Below are positions 26,744 through 35,974 of a stretch of 64,000 nt of DNA, one piece after another; positions within the stretch are counted from its first letter, which is position 1; the number at the start of each line of letters is the position of its first letter. A program made the position numbers and the translations under genes. Location of the stretch: NCBI RefSeq assembly GCF_002902305.1, contig NZ_PPPX01000016.1, positions 24,067 to 88,066 on the forward strand. The letters are read 5' to 3'. This DNA comes from Staphylococcus argensis. Lineage in GTDB: Bacteria; Bacillota; Bacilli; Staphylococcales; Staphylococcaceae. Under the pieces are notes generated by a model, which did no database searches, was not told where the DNA came from, and saw nothing but the letters and a program-made list of their open reading frames with translations.

Positions 26744-26936
26744 TTTTCAATGACAATCCGACACACCTGTGGGACTAATGTCACAGCGATAATCCATTTT
26801 TCGAGCTTATAAGAATTAATTGAATGCCTCCCAACGCGGTAGCTGTCTGAATTCGAGATGGTTATCGCTTTCTTGAACTCTAGTCACCCTCGCGGGGGCA
26901 GGACAACGAAATCAAAGATTTCTGTCCTGCTCCCCC
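26744..26936 (+). repeat. Composite intergenic element, degenerate A core plus B module (copy 5)
   Basis: Begins with TTTTCAATGAC like copy 3. The A part is degenerate (GATAATCCA, TTAATTGAATG). The B module (26835-26936) is well kept: GCGGTAGCTGTCTGA, then the stem GGGGGCAGGACA with TGTCCTGCTCCCCC around ACGAAATC-AAA-GATTTC. It lies in the 408-bp convergent gap 26599-27006, which otherwise holds a terminator. Confidence 0.75.
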
Positions 26937-26944
26937 ACACGAAA

Positions 26945-26988
26945 AGGTCCTTAATTGAGCCATTCAAAGCTCAATCAAGGACCTCTTT
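26945..26988. terminator. Bidirectional terminator
   Basis: AGGTCCTTAATTGAGC (26945-26960) pairs with GCTCAATCAAGGACCT (26969-26984), with T-rich sequence on one side and TTTTC on the other strand. It lies between convergent genes. Confidence 0.8.
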
Positions 26989-27006
26989 AATTTTACCAAT
27001 AAGCTA

Positions 27007-28320
27007 TTAAGCTTGCTTACTCATCTTCTTATAACCCGGACGAACAAAGATCATCGCCACAATACCAATCACTGCTGATACAACAGCTGAAATAAACATT
27101 GATTTATAGCCATAAGATGATACGAGAATACCTGTTAACGTTGGCGCAATAATCGTCGCTGAGTTAACGAAGAAGTGCGTGATACCACCGTATGTACCTG
27201 CATTCTTAGGCGCAGTATCGATAACGACAGCCCAATATACCGCGTTCGGTAAGAAGAGGAATGCTACCCCTAACATCATCAAGAACATAATCATCGGTAC
27301 ACTATTTGTCGTAGGAATGATCAAGAAACAAATCGCTGCGAGAATCATACCAAAGATTGATAATCCTGAACGTGCAACCCATAAGTTTCCGGTCTTCGTA
27401 CGTAACCAGTCAGACAGACGACCACCGAAGTATGCTGTAAAGACGGCACCAATCCATGGAATCATACCTAAATACCATAATGAATGGATTTCAAAGTGTT
27501 ACTCGTCTTGTAAGTACTTTGGCGTCCAAGTCAAGACTAAGAAGTTGATGTATTGGAAGCCGAAGTAACCGATCGTATTAAAGATAAGCGTTGGACTCTT
27601 GAAGAAGTGATACCAACGTTCATTAGAATTATCTTCCGTTTCCACTGTCTTCTCACCTGAGAATGTATCGTCAGTCGAACGAATGGCTGCCAATTCTTCT
27701 TTGGATACTTTCGGATGATCTTCTGGATAGTTCGTAAACATTTTACTCCAAACAATTACCCAAACGATACCGAGTGCACCCATTAATATGAATAGTACAC
27801 GCCAAGTCGTTACAGATAATAAGAATGACGCGATAGGTGCTGTGATTAACGCACCAAGTGGCACACCGATTAAACCTAAAGCTGAAAGTAAGCCACGTTC
27901 TTTCGGAGCTGCCCAGTTCGCGTTCGTCTTGTTCATCGTAGAGAATAACGGTCCTTCAGAGAATCCGAAGAGGACACGTAGGACACCGAAACCGGCAAGT
28001 GTTGACCCACCAAAGACGGCGAGTCCGAGTTCACCTGCGAAAGCCATGGCCATTTCAAACACAGACCATAACGTACCTGCGACAATCCAAACGAATTTCG
28101 GTCCTTTCTTATCTGATAAGATACCTCCGAATAATGAACCTAGCATGTAACCATAACCGAAATAACCAAGAATTGAGCCCCATGCGACTTTGTCGAAACC
28201 AAATTCTTTAATAATGTCAGCTTGGGCATACGAAATTGAACCACGGTCAATATAGTTAATCATAGTCATGAGTACAATCATCGTGATGATGACATAACGA
28301 TATTTCTTCATGTTCCCCAC
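27007..28320 (-). pseudogene. MFS transporter of the ACS family split by one nonsense codon
   Basis: Two same-frame reading frames (28320-27499 and 27498-27007) together give an intact MFS protein of about 438 residues. A single in-frame TAA (27499-27501) follows KYLQDE, and the frame resumes with HFEIHSLWYLGMIPW. The N-terminal half has MTMINYIDRGSISYAQADI and LFGGILSDKKGPK, typical of the anion:cation symporter (hexuronate/glucarate) group. With the C-terminal six helices cut off, transport is probably lost unless there is readthrough or a sequencing error. A cre-like site lies upstream, fitting a sugar-acid carrier under carbon catabolite control. Confidence 0.85.
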
Positions 28321-28386
28321 CCTTTGTTTATAAATTTACTGAGAATTCTCAATCTTTCTATATGTATAAAACTACAATAACCTTAA

Positions 28387-28402
28387 ATGAAAGCGCTGTC
28401 AA
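28387..28402. promoter_or_regulatory. cre site upstream of the split MFS gene
   Basis: ATGAAAGCGCTGTCAA fits the CcpA consensus WTGNAANCGNWWNCAW with one mismatch and lies 67 bp upstream of the MFS start, a usual repression position. Confidence 0.5.
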
Positions 28403-28474
28403 TTATGAATAAGTTATCATGTTGTATCAGTTTTTACGTAAAAAGTAATCATTCCTTCTTTTTACTACATAAAA

Positions 28475-28518
28475 AATCCCTCCAACGAAGCGTTCGACGA
28501 CACTTCGTTAGAGGGATT
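28475..28518 (-). terminator. Terminator after betA
   Basis: On the minus strand AATCCCTCTAACGAAG (from 28518) pairs with CTTCGTTGGAGGGATT, followed by TTTTT. It closes the betB-betA unit. Confidence 0.85.
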
Positions 28519-28548
28519 ATTCGTTCGTAATTTTACAGCTGACCTATT

Positions 28549-30246
28549 CTATTGAATAGTACCGGCATCTTCATCATGCACCCCATGTTTGTAATAATCA
28601 ACATATTGAGGTGCTAAAGGTTCTTTTCCTAGAATAATATCTGCTGCTTTCTCAGCTAACATTAATACTGGAGAGTGGATGTTACCGTTTGTCGTACGTG
28701 GCATGGCAGAAGCGTCAACGACACGTAAGTTCTCCATACCGTAAACTTTCATCGTGAGCGGATCTACGACAGCCATCGGATCATCTTTAGGTCCCATCTT
28801 CGCACTACAAGATGGGTGTAATGCTGTTTCGCCGTCGTTCTTAACCCATTCAATGATTTCTTCGTCTGTTTGCACGTCAGGTCCTGGAGAAATTTCACCT
28901 GCATCAAACGGTTTAAGTGCAGGTTGTGACAAGATGTTACGCGCAACTTTGATCGCTTCGATCCATTCACGCTCATCTTCTTTTGTGGATAAGTAATTGA
29001 AGACGAAATCAGGATGTTCAAATGGATCTTTAGATTTAATCTTCAAGCTACCACGTGAGTTAGAGTACATTGGTCCCACATGAACTTGGTAACCATGTTC
29101 TGTCTTCGCTTTCTGACCATCGTAACGTACCGCTAATGGTAAGAAGTGGAACATCAAGTTAGGATAGTCGACATCATCGTTTGAACGGACGAAGCCGCCA
29201 CCTTCGAAGTGGTTAGATGCCGCTGCACCTTTACGGCCTAGAATCCATTGTAAGCCGATAAGTGGCATCTTAAGTTTATTCAAACTTGGTTGCATAGACA
29301 CAGGTTTCTTACAAGCGTGTTGGATGTACACTTCAAGATGATCTTCAAAGTTCTCTCCGACACCAGGAAGGTGGATGCGTGGTTCAATGCCGATTGAACG
29401 GAGATGCTCTGAATCACCAATACCTGAAAGTTGAAGAAGTTGTGGTGTATTGAACGCGCCACCTGAAAGAATAACTTCTTTCGCATTGACTGTATGTTCT
29501 TTGCCATTTTTCTTATAAGTTACACCAGTCACACGACGACCTTCAAAGTTTAAACGTGTAACGAATGCACGTGTTTCTACGTTTAAGTTAGGACGTTTCA
29601 TCGCTGGTCTTAAATAAGCTCTTGAAGCTGACACACGACGACCATGATGAACTTGGCTGTCGAATGGACCAAAGCCTTCTTGTCTGAAACCATTCACGTC
29701 AGGTGTCTTTTTATAACCTGCTTCAACTGCCGCATCAAAGAACGCTTGGAAGAGTGGATTCTTCGCTGGACCACGTCTTAATTTGATTGGACCATGTAAG
29801 CCACGGATTGGGTCATTCTTCTCTGCCCCAAATGTTGTTTCTAAACGTTTGAAGTAAGGTAAGCAGTGCGCATAGTCCCAAGTCTCCATACCTTTAGGGG
29901 CGCCCCAACCTTCGTAGTCCATTGGGTTACCACGTTGATAAATCATACCGTTGATAGAACTTGAACCACCGAGCACTTTACCACGTGCGTGAGAAACTTT
30001 ACGGCCGTTCATATGTGGTTCTTTATTTGTAGAGTAAATCCAATCGTAGAATTTATTACCTGATGGATACATCAAGGCTGCTGGCATTTGAATAAGTAAA
30101 TCCCAAGGATAGTCACTACGTCCTGCTTCAAGAACGAGCACTTCTTTCGTACCATCTGCAGTCAAGCGGTTACCGAGTACTGAACCGGCACTTCCGCCAC
30201 CGATAATAATATAGTCATATTGCTTGTCTGTGTGTTGATTCGCCAT
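28549..30246 (-). CDS. betA: Choline dehydrogenase
   Basis: A 565-residue GMC-family flavoenzyme that oxidises choline to betaine aldehyde for glycine betaine synthesis. The FAD motif is [17 protein letters not shown] at the N-terminus, then [38 protein letters not shown], and the catalytic His477 in [11 protein letters not shown]. The C-terminal GMC signature includes [17 protein letters not shown]. It lies 170 bp downstream of betB on the same strand and pairs with it, as in the staphylococcal cud locus where the homologue is called CudB. Confidence 0.93.
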   Translation of the reverse strand: MANQHTDKQYDYIIIGGGSAGSVLGNRLTADGTKEVLVLEAGRSDYPWDLLIQMPAALMYPSGNKFYDWIYSTNKEPHMNGRKVSHARGKVLGGSSSINGMIYQRGNPMDYEGWGAPKGMETWDYAHCLPYFKRLETTFGAEKNDPIRGLHGPIKLRRGPAKNPLFQAFFDAAVEAGYKKTPDVNGFRQEGFGPFDSQVHHGRRVSASRAYLRPAMKRPNLNVETRAFVTRLNFEGRRVTGVTYKKNGKEHTVNAKEVILSGGAFNTPQLLQLSGIGDSEHLRSIGIEPRIHLPGVGENFEDHLEVYIQHACKKPVSMQPSLNKLKMPLIGLQWILGRKGAAASNHFEGGGFVRSNDDVDYPNLMFHFLPLAVRYDGQKAKTEHGYQVHVGPMYSNSRGSLKIKSKDPFEHPDFVFNYLSTKEDEREWIEAIKVARNILSQPALKPFDAGEISPGPDVQTDEEIIEWVKNDGETALHPSCSAKMGPKDDPMAVVDPLTMKVYGMENLRVVDASAMPRTTNGNIHSPVLMLAEKAADIILGKEPLAPQYVDYYKHGVHDEDAGTIQ

Positions 30247-30417
30247 ACTTTCTATAACCCTCCTAGTGAAATACGTTGAGCTTCGTTACCAACGTTGCTT
30301 CGTTTACTTGGTCAAAAATGAAAGGTTGAACGTGCGACGAAAGCCTTTCAAGGAACGTCTCACACGTTACAACCCTCTTGTAGTGCCTTTACTTATTTTT
30401 TTAAAATTCGTTGCTAC

Positions 30418-31911
30418 TTAGTCGTTATTAAACCAATTCACTGGTTCTGGAGCTTGGTTTGTAAGAATATGTTTCGTATTGAGATATTCTTCAAGTCCTT
30501 CTTTACCTAACTCTCTACCGATACCTGATTGTTTGTAGCCACCCCATGGTGCTTGTGCGAAGTAAGGATGGAAGTCATTAATCCAAACTGTACCAAGTTT
30601 CAACTTGCTAGCAATGCGTTGTGCTTTTCCAATATCTTGAGAGAAAATCGCACCTGCTAAGCCATAAATTGAATCATTGGCGAGTTTAATCGCTTCTTCT
30701 TCGTCTGAGAATCCTTCAACAGTAACAACTGGACCAAATACTTCTTCTTGTACAATACGCATTGACGTGTCGCAATCGGTAATCACTGTTGGTTCGAAGA
30801 AGAAACCTTGTTGTAAGTCTTCGCGGTCAGGACGTTTACCACCAACTGCGATAGTCGCACCATCTTGTTTAGCGACTTCCATGTAACCTTCAACTTTATC
30901 ACGGTGTTCTTGAGAGATGAGTGGACCTACTTCTGTGTCATCGTCGAAGCCATTACCTAATTTAATTTTTTTAACACGATCAATAAGTGCTTTCTCAAAT
31001 TTATCCTTAATATCGTTGTGCACTAAGATACGTGAACCTGCTGAACATACTTGACCAGCGTGGAAGTACGCACCGTTAAGGGCTTGGTCTACTGCCACAT
31101 CGAAGTCTGCATCGTCAAAGATGATGTTAGGGTTCTTACCGCCTAACTCAAGTGCAATATTTGTGACATGATCCGCAGCTTGTTTCATGATGTGCTTACC
31201 TGTTTCGATACCACCAGTGAATGATACGAGGTCAACCTCTTCGTGAGATGACATCGGATTACCTACTTCAGAACCATCACCTAATACGAGGTTGATGACA
31301 CCTTTAGGGAAGCCGACTTCTTCCATCATTTCAAACACACGGATTGTAGTAAGTGGTGTGATTTCACTTGGTTTCATTACGAGTGAACAACCTGCTGCTA
31401 GCGCTGGCGCAATCTTCCATGATGCTTGTAGTAATGGATAGTTCCAAGGAGTGATTTGTGTTACTACACCTAAAGGTTCTTTCACAACACGACTTTCAGT
31501 ACCAGCGATTGGTGAATTAATGATTTCGCCGCCTTCTTTATCTGCAAGACCAGCGTAGAACATAAACACATTATGAATATCATCCATATCTGCAAGTGAT
31601 TCTGTGTACGTCTTACCAGTATCTAACGTTTCTAAATGTGCAAGTTCTTCACGGTGTGCTTTGATTTGATCAGCAATTGCGCGTACTTTCTTACCGCGTT
31701 CCTCAGCAGTTTCGTTCGCCCACTCACCTGATTCAAATGAGCGACGTGCTGCTAGGATAGCGCGTTCAGTGTCTTCAGCCGTACCTTCCGCAACTTGGAA
31801 GATGACTTCTTGGTTATATGGATTGATGATGTCTCTTGTAGCTTTATTTGAGCTATCTACCCAAGCACCATCAATGTATTGTTGATGAGATAAATTTTTT
31901 AATACGTCCAT
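30418..31911 (-). CDS. betB: Betaine aldehyde dehydrogenase
   Basis: A 497-residue aldehyde dehydrogenase that converts betaine aldehyde to glycine betaine with NAD+. Catalytic Cys289 in HAGQVCSAGSR and Glu255 in LELGGKN are present, together with the NAD-binding TPWNYPLLQASWKIAPAL and FTGGIETG segments. The homologue in S. xylosus is CudA. It is transcribed with betA. A compact inverted repeat immediately upstream (31931-31953) has the same half-site as one upstream of the choline transporter gene, suggesting a shared choline-responsive repressor. Confidence 0.94.
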   Translation of the reverse strand: MDVLKNLSHQQYIDGAWVDSSNKATRDIINPYNQEVIFQVAEGTAEDTERAILAARRSFESGEWANETAEERGKKVRAIADQIKAHREELAHLETLDTGKTYTESLADMDDIHNVFMFYAGLADKEGGEIINSPIAGTESRVVKEPLGVVTQITPWNYPLLQASWKIAPALAAGCSLVMKPSEITPLTTIRVFEMMEEVGFPKGVINLVLGDGSEVGNPMSSHEEVDLVSFTGGIETGKHIMKQAADHVTNIALELGGKNPNIIFDDADFDVAVDQALNGAYFHAGQVCSAGSRILVHNDIKDKFEKALIDRVKKIKLGNGFDDDTEVGPLISQEHRDKVEGYMEVAKQDGATIAVGGKRPDREDLQQGFFFEPTVITDCDTSMRIVQEEVFGPVVTVEGFSDEEEAIKLANDSIYGLAGAIFSQDIGKAQRIASKLKLGTVWINDFHPYFAQAPWGGYKQSGIGRELGKEGLEEYLNTKHILTNQAPEPVNWFNND

Positions 31912-31930
31912 AACTGCACCTCCGTTAAGT

Positions 31931-31953
31931 TTGTTAAATTTTTATTTAACGAA
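31931..31953 (-). promoter_or_regulatory. Candidate operator of the betaine genes
   Basis: Half-sites TTTGTTAAAT and ATTTAACGAA face each other across a TTT spacer; one mismatch. The half-site TTCGTTAA recurs upstream of cudT at 34150. It is a candidate site for a GbsR/CudC-type repressor. Confidence 0.5.
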
Positions 31954-32022
31954 TTTTTCAAGATTATCTTAGCATGTGCAATTTTAAACTGTCAAGCCCG
32001 TTGTAGTGGTTCTTTATAGTAA

Positions 32023-32090
32023 AAGAGAAGCAGAACTACGTCACAAATCGTTGATGCGACTTGATTCACGCGTCTGCTTCTCTTATTTAT
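32023..32090. terminator. Hairpin between cudT and betB
   Basis: AAGAGAAGCAGA (32023-32034) pairs with TCTGCTTCTCTT (32073-32084); T-rich sequence follows on both strands. A second hairpin, AAAAGGTAT with ATACCTTTT (32197-32245), lies closer to the cudT stop. The 385-bp gap 31912-32296 contains no gene, although the cudC/gbsR regulator often lies here in staphylococci. Confidence 0.65.
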
Positions 32091-32296
32091 TTAATATCTC
32101 ATTTTTAAAATGTGCGCGTTGCTGGTGGATAATTCTTGCACTTGTCTTCACCTAATCCTTTGGCGCAGTGAAAGCGTTTCGCATTTTAGGAGTCGAAAAA
32201 GGTATGCAGCGACGTTTACTACCCGTAAACGAGCCAATACCTTTTGATGACGACGACAAATGCAAGCGCTTGTCACAAGCCAAGTCCAAGCCAGAA

Positions 32297-33931
32297 CTAC
32301 AAGTTGTCGTCGTGGTGAATATCACGCTTATCCTCAGCAACCTGCACAATCCGTAGAGACCGTCTTTCAACCTCTTTATGCTTGTCCGCACGCTGTTGCA
32401 ATCGTATACGGTCATTACCCAGCGTTCGCATAAAGGAAATCATCATGATAAGGAAGATGACGATTAATGGCACACTTGCCAGAATCGATGCTGTCTTCAA
32501 TACTTCTAATGCACGTTCACCACCTACGAGCATAAGTGAGAACGGTAATAGACATAAGGCGAATGCCCAAAATAAACGATTGGCTCTCAATGGCTCGCCA
32601 ACAACGACTTTTTGAGAAGCCGAAGCAAGAATATAAGATCCTGAGTCGAATGTTGTAGCCAAGAATAAGAACGCTGAAATTAAGAATAAGACAATCGTAA
32701 TACTTGGCATTGGTAAGTGATGCATCACTTCGATGATAGTCGCTTCAGTACTGTGGTGATTTAAGAAATTAATCACATCGAATTCATGTGTAATTTGAAG
32801 ATAAACGGCATAGTTACCAAAAATACCGAAGAATAAGATACAACCTAATGTACCGTATACCATAGTCCCGAGCACGACTTCTTTCAACGTACGACCTTTA
32901 GAAATACGTGCGATAAAGAGTCCGATAAATGGCGCATATACGATCCACCATGACCAGTAGAAGATCGTCCAATCTTGAGGGAAGTTCGTTTCTTTACGTC
33001 CATCGATACCACCGAATGGCTCAAGCCATGTTGCCATGTGGAAGAAGTTCTTCAGTAAATCCCCAACACTTGTCACAGTCGTTTCCATCATAAAGACAGT
33101 AGGCCCAATGATGAACACGAAGGCAAGTAATAAGAACGATAGCCAAACGTTCACATCACTCAGTTTTTGAATCCCTTTCTTCAAGCCAGTATAAGAACTA
33201 ATCGCAAAGATAACCGTAATCGTTAATAAGATAATACTGCGCATCACCATGTTCTCGCTGTCTAGTCCTGTTAGGCGCTCGATTCCCGCTGAAATCATCG
33301 GTACACCGAGTGCAAGCGATGTTGCCGCACCACCGAGTAAACCGAAGATGAATAGAATGTCGACAATTTTACCTAATAACTTATCTGTTTGACCTTTCAA
33401 GATCGGACGACAAGCTTGGCTAATCTTGTAAACGGGTTTCTTCTTAACGAAGACGAGATAGCCAATCGGTAAAGCTGGCAACACATAGATAGCCCAAGCA
33501 ATTGGACCCCAGTGGAACATCCCGTATGTAGTGGCGTAAGAAAGCGCCTCATCTGTCATACCTTTCGCTCCGTTCGGCGGAACTTGGTAATAGAACTCCC
33601 ACTCAATTACACCCCAGTAAAGGATGTCTGAACCAATTCCTGCACAGAAGAGCATCGCTGCCCAACTGAAGTTATTAAATTCAGGGCGATCTGTCGCTTT
33701 CCCTAAAGTTACATTTCCGTATTTACCAAATGCGATATAAAGTACAAATCCAAGTATTAGCAGTCCCAGTGCTAAATATACTGCCCCGAGTGAACCTGAT
33801 ATCGCATCATTAATTCGAGTTATGACATCTTGACTTGCTTTTGGAAAGACCATCATAGGAATAACCGCAACAAGTAGTACAACAACGGTACCTATGAAGG
33901 TCGTCCAATCCATGACCTTCCCTTTTTTCAA
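32297..33931 (-). CDS. cudT: BCCT-family choline transporter
   Basis: A 544-residue betaine/choline/carnitine transporter with twelve predicted membrane helices. The BCCT signature region FYWSWWIVYAPFIGLFIARISKGRT is intact, with the upstream GSDILYWGVIEW segment. The position upstream of betB-betA points to choline as substrate (CudT). The C-terminus is a charged cytoplasmic tail (RADKHKEVERRS) that could serve in osmosensing, as it does in related carriers. The TTG start at 33931 has AAGGAG at 9 nt; the next ATG (33913) lies too far from that site. Confidence 0.88.
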   Translation of the reverse strand: MKKGKVMDWTTFIGTVVVLLVAVIPMMVFPKASQDVITRINDAISGSLGAVYLALGLLILGFVLYIAFGKYGNVTLGKATDRPEFNNFSWAAMLFCAGIGSDILYWGVIEWEFYYQVPPNGAKGMTDEALSYATTYGMFHWGPIAWAIYVLPALPIGYLVFVKKKPVYKISQACRPILKGQTDKLLGKIVDILFIFGLLGGAATSLALGVPMISAGIERLTGLDSENMVMRSIILLTITVIFAISSYTGLKKGIQKLSDVNVWLSFLLLAFVFIIGPTVFMMETTVTSVGDLLKNFFHMATWLEPFGGIDGRKETNFPQDWTIFYWSWWIVYAPFIGLFIARISKGRTLKEVVLGTMVYGTLGCILFFGIFGNYAVYLQITHEFDVINFLNHHSTEATIIEVMHHLPMPSITIVLFLISAFLFLATTFDSGSYILASASQKVVVGEPLRANRLFWAFALCLLPFSLMLVGGERALEVLKTASILASVPLIVIFLIMMISFMRTLGNDRIRLQQRADKHKEVERRSLRIVQVAEDKRDIHHDDNL

Positions 33932-34149
33932 AGTTAAACACTCCTTATCAATCTATCTTGTGTAAATCTTTAATGAAAGTGGTATAGATTAACCTACACT
34001 CGCCCTCATGGTACGTGTAGATATTTCTTTGTTTGTACAGACAAGAGACTAACTAATATTAAATAAAAATGCAAATTCATCATAAAATATTGTATCTAAC
34101 CTAATGAATAATTATATAAAAATTAGGTGTGAGAGCATTAGAATTTTCG

Positions 34150-34184
34150 TTCGTTAACACTTTTTTAAGTTACGATTTAACGAA
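34150..34184 (-). promoter_or_regulatory. TTCGTTAA inverted repeat upstream of cudT
   Basis: TTCGTTAAC (34150-34158) and ATTTAACGAA (34175-34184) are inverted copies of the half-site seen at betB. It is 220 bp from the cudT start, so a long leader or a distant promoter must be assumed. The rest of 33932-34574 is very AT-rich with no gene. Confidence 0.35.
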
Positions 34185-34574
34185 TTGAACAGACTTAATT
34201 ATTTTTTCTTGTGTATATTTATTCCTAATTAATGTATATAAATAAATTTAAAAAGACCTCACATTTCTTCCTTGTATTTTCTGTTTTTGTTCAAATCTCC
34301 CAGCATTAACTTGTTGCCATATTTTTAGCGAGATCATTCACATTACTTTGATAATTAAGTTGTTTTTAATACAAGTATGGCAATAGTAAGTTCCCGTTAA
34401 TTGGTTACTAGATACTTAAAAAGTAGTACTTAAATTCTAGTTATTTCATCAAATATCAAAGGTTAATCAGTGCTATCATTTTTAAATCTAATTGTGTTGA
34501 TTTTCATATACACAATTACATTCTTTTGTAAGAAAGCAGTAGCTAGATTTTATAAAGTAAGAGCAATTTATTTG

Positions 34575-34703
34575 TTTTCAAAGGCAACACGACACACTTG
34601 AGGGAACAAGGCTGCAATGAAAATCCATTTTTTCGAACTATATTAGCGAGAAAAAATTAGTTGAATGCAGCCCCCTAAGTAAGGGAGTGTTGCAAACTGA
34701 AAA
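34575..34703 (+). repeat. Intergenic element with structured A core (copy 6)
   Basis: Ends TTTTCA (34575) and TGAAAA (34703). The outer stem is GGCTGCA (34610-34616) with TGCAGCC (34666-34672), a compensatory variant of the GACCACA/TGTGGTC stem in copies 3, 4 and 9. The invariant GAAAATCCA and TTAGTTGAA and an A/T inner hairpin are present. It is the only copy between divergent genes (cudT and fda). Confidence 0.8.
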
Positions 34704-34920
34704 CAAATTGAAGATTTTCTATTTCATTACTTACAGAAGAAAATACAAATTCAAAGCGCATTTCCCCAATTAAGTCCCACACAACCTATCCTTCCAAAAA
34801 GAAAGCGCTACCTTACAAAAAAGCACAAAAATTTCGCCAAAAACAAGCGCTACTATTTGCGTTATGACCGAATTTTTAGCATACTATAACTGAGATTAAC
34901 TAAAGGAGTGGAAGTAAGAA

Positions 34921-35814
34921 ATGAATCAAGAACAATTAGATAAAATGAAGAATGGTAAAGGCTTTATCGCAGCATTAGACCAAAGTGGCGGTAGTACTCC
35001 TAAAGCGTTAAAAGGCTACGGTATTGAAGAAGACCAATACTCTAACGATGATGAAATGTTCCAACTCGTACACGACATGCGTACACGCATCGTGTCATCC
35101 CCTGAGTTCACAGGAGACAAAATCATCGGTGCAATCCTCTTCGAACAAACTATGGATCGCGAAGTTCAAGGTAAACACACTGGTGACTTCCTAGCTGACA
35201 AAGGTGTTGTACCATTCTTAAAAGTCGACAAAGGCTTAGATAAAGAAGAAAACGGCGTTCAACTTATGAAACCTATCCCTGATTTAGACAAGTTGTTAGA
35301 CCGTGCAAACGACCACAAAATCTTCGGTACTAAAATGCGTTCAAACATTTTAGAATTCAACAAAGAAGGTATCGACCAAGTTGTTGAACAACAATTTGAA
35401 GTAGCTAAACAAATTATTGCTAAAGGTTTAGTACCTATCATTGAACCAGAAGTAAATATCAATGCTGAACACAAACAAGAAATCGAAGAATATTTATCTA
35501 AAAAAGTGTTAGAACACTTAAATAAATTAGATGAAGATCAACTTGTTATGCTTAAGATCACTATCCCTACTAAAGCAAACCAATACGAAGAAGTAATTAA
35601 CCATCCTAACATGGTACGTGTGGTTGCTTTATCTGGTGGTTACAGCAGAGAACATGCGAACGAAGTACTTAAACAAAACAAAGACTTAATCGCAAGCTTC
35701 TCTCGTGCTTTAATCAACGACTTACGTGTAAGTCAATCAGACGAAGAATTCGACAAAATCTTAGGTCAAACAATTGATTCAATTTACGATGCATCAGTGA
35801 ACAAAGTTCAATAA
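34921..35814 (+). CDS. fda: Fructose-bisphosphate aldolase class I
   Basis: A 297-residue class I (Schiff-base) aldolase of the staphylococcal Fda type, cleaving fructose-1,6-bisphosphate into triose phosphates in glycolysis. Schiff-base lysine Lys212 in LVMLKITIP, Glu175 in PIIEPEV and [13 protein letters not shown] near the N-terminus are all present. AAAGGAGTGGAAG precedes the ATG. Codon use is that of a highly expressed gene. CG-rich AAGCGC motifs at 34800-34855 could be CcpA-related but are not close matches. A terminator follows. Confidence 0.95.
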   Translation: MNQEQLDKMKNGKGFIAALDQSGGSTPKALKGYGIEEDQYSNDDEMFQLVHDMRTRIVSSPEFTGDKIIGAILFEQTMDREVQGKHTGDFLADKGVVPFLKVDKGLDKEENGVQLMKPIPDLDKLLDRANDHKIFGTKMRSNILEFNKEGIDQVVEQQFEVAKQIIAKGLVPIIEPEVNINAEHKQEIEEYLSKKVLEHLNKLDEDQLVMLKITIPTKANQYEEVINHPNMVRVVALSGGYSREHANEVLKQNKDLIASFSRALINDLRVSQSDEEFDKILGQTIDSIYDASVNKVQ

Positions 35815-35830
35815 TAGATGCTATAAGAAT

Positions 35831-35866
35831 AGCGGCTATCTCATCACTTGAGGTAGCCGCTTTAAT
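35831..35866 (+). terminator. Terminator after fda
   Basis: AGCGGCTATCTCA (35831-35843) pairs with TGAGGTAGCCGCT (35849-35861), then TTTAATATT. Confidence 0.8.
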
Positions 35867-35925
35867 ATTGCGCTTTTATCATTCACTTTTACAACACGCC
35901 ACTCCACTGTTAACACTATAACAAA

Positions 35926-35964
35926 AAGACTAAGGATATCGGGCAAACGGATATCCCTAGCCTT
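35926..35964 (-). terminator. Terminator after cls
   Basis: On the minus strand AAGGCTAGGGATATC pairs with GATATCCTTAGTCTT, followed by TTTTG. Confidence 0.75.
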
Positions 35965-35974
35965 AAGCCACCCA

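Noticed and set aside
32152..32415. Open frame of 87 codons that might have been the missing cudC
   Set aside because: It overlaps the cudT C-terminus antisense/out of frame and shows no HTH or GbsR-like sequence.
34800..34860. AAGCGCTAC motifs before fda as cre sites
   Set aside because: They match only the central AAGCGCT part of the consensus and lack the outer TG and CA bases.
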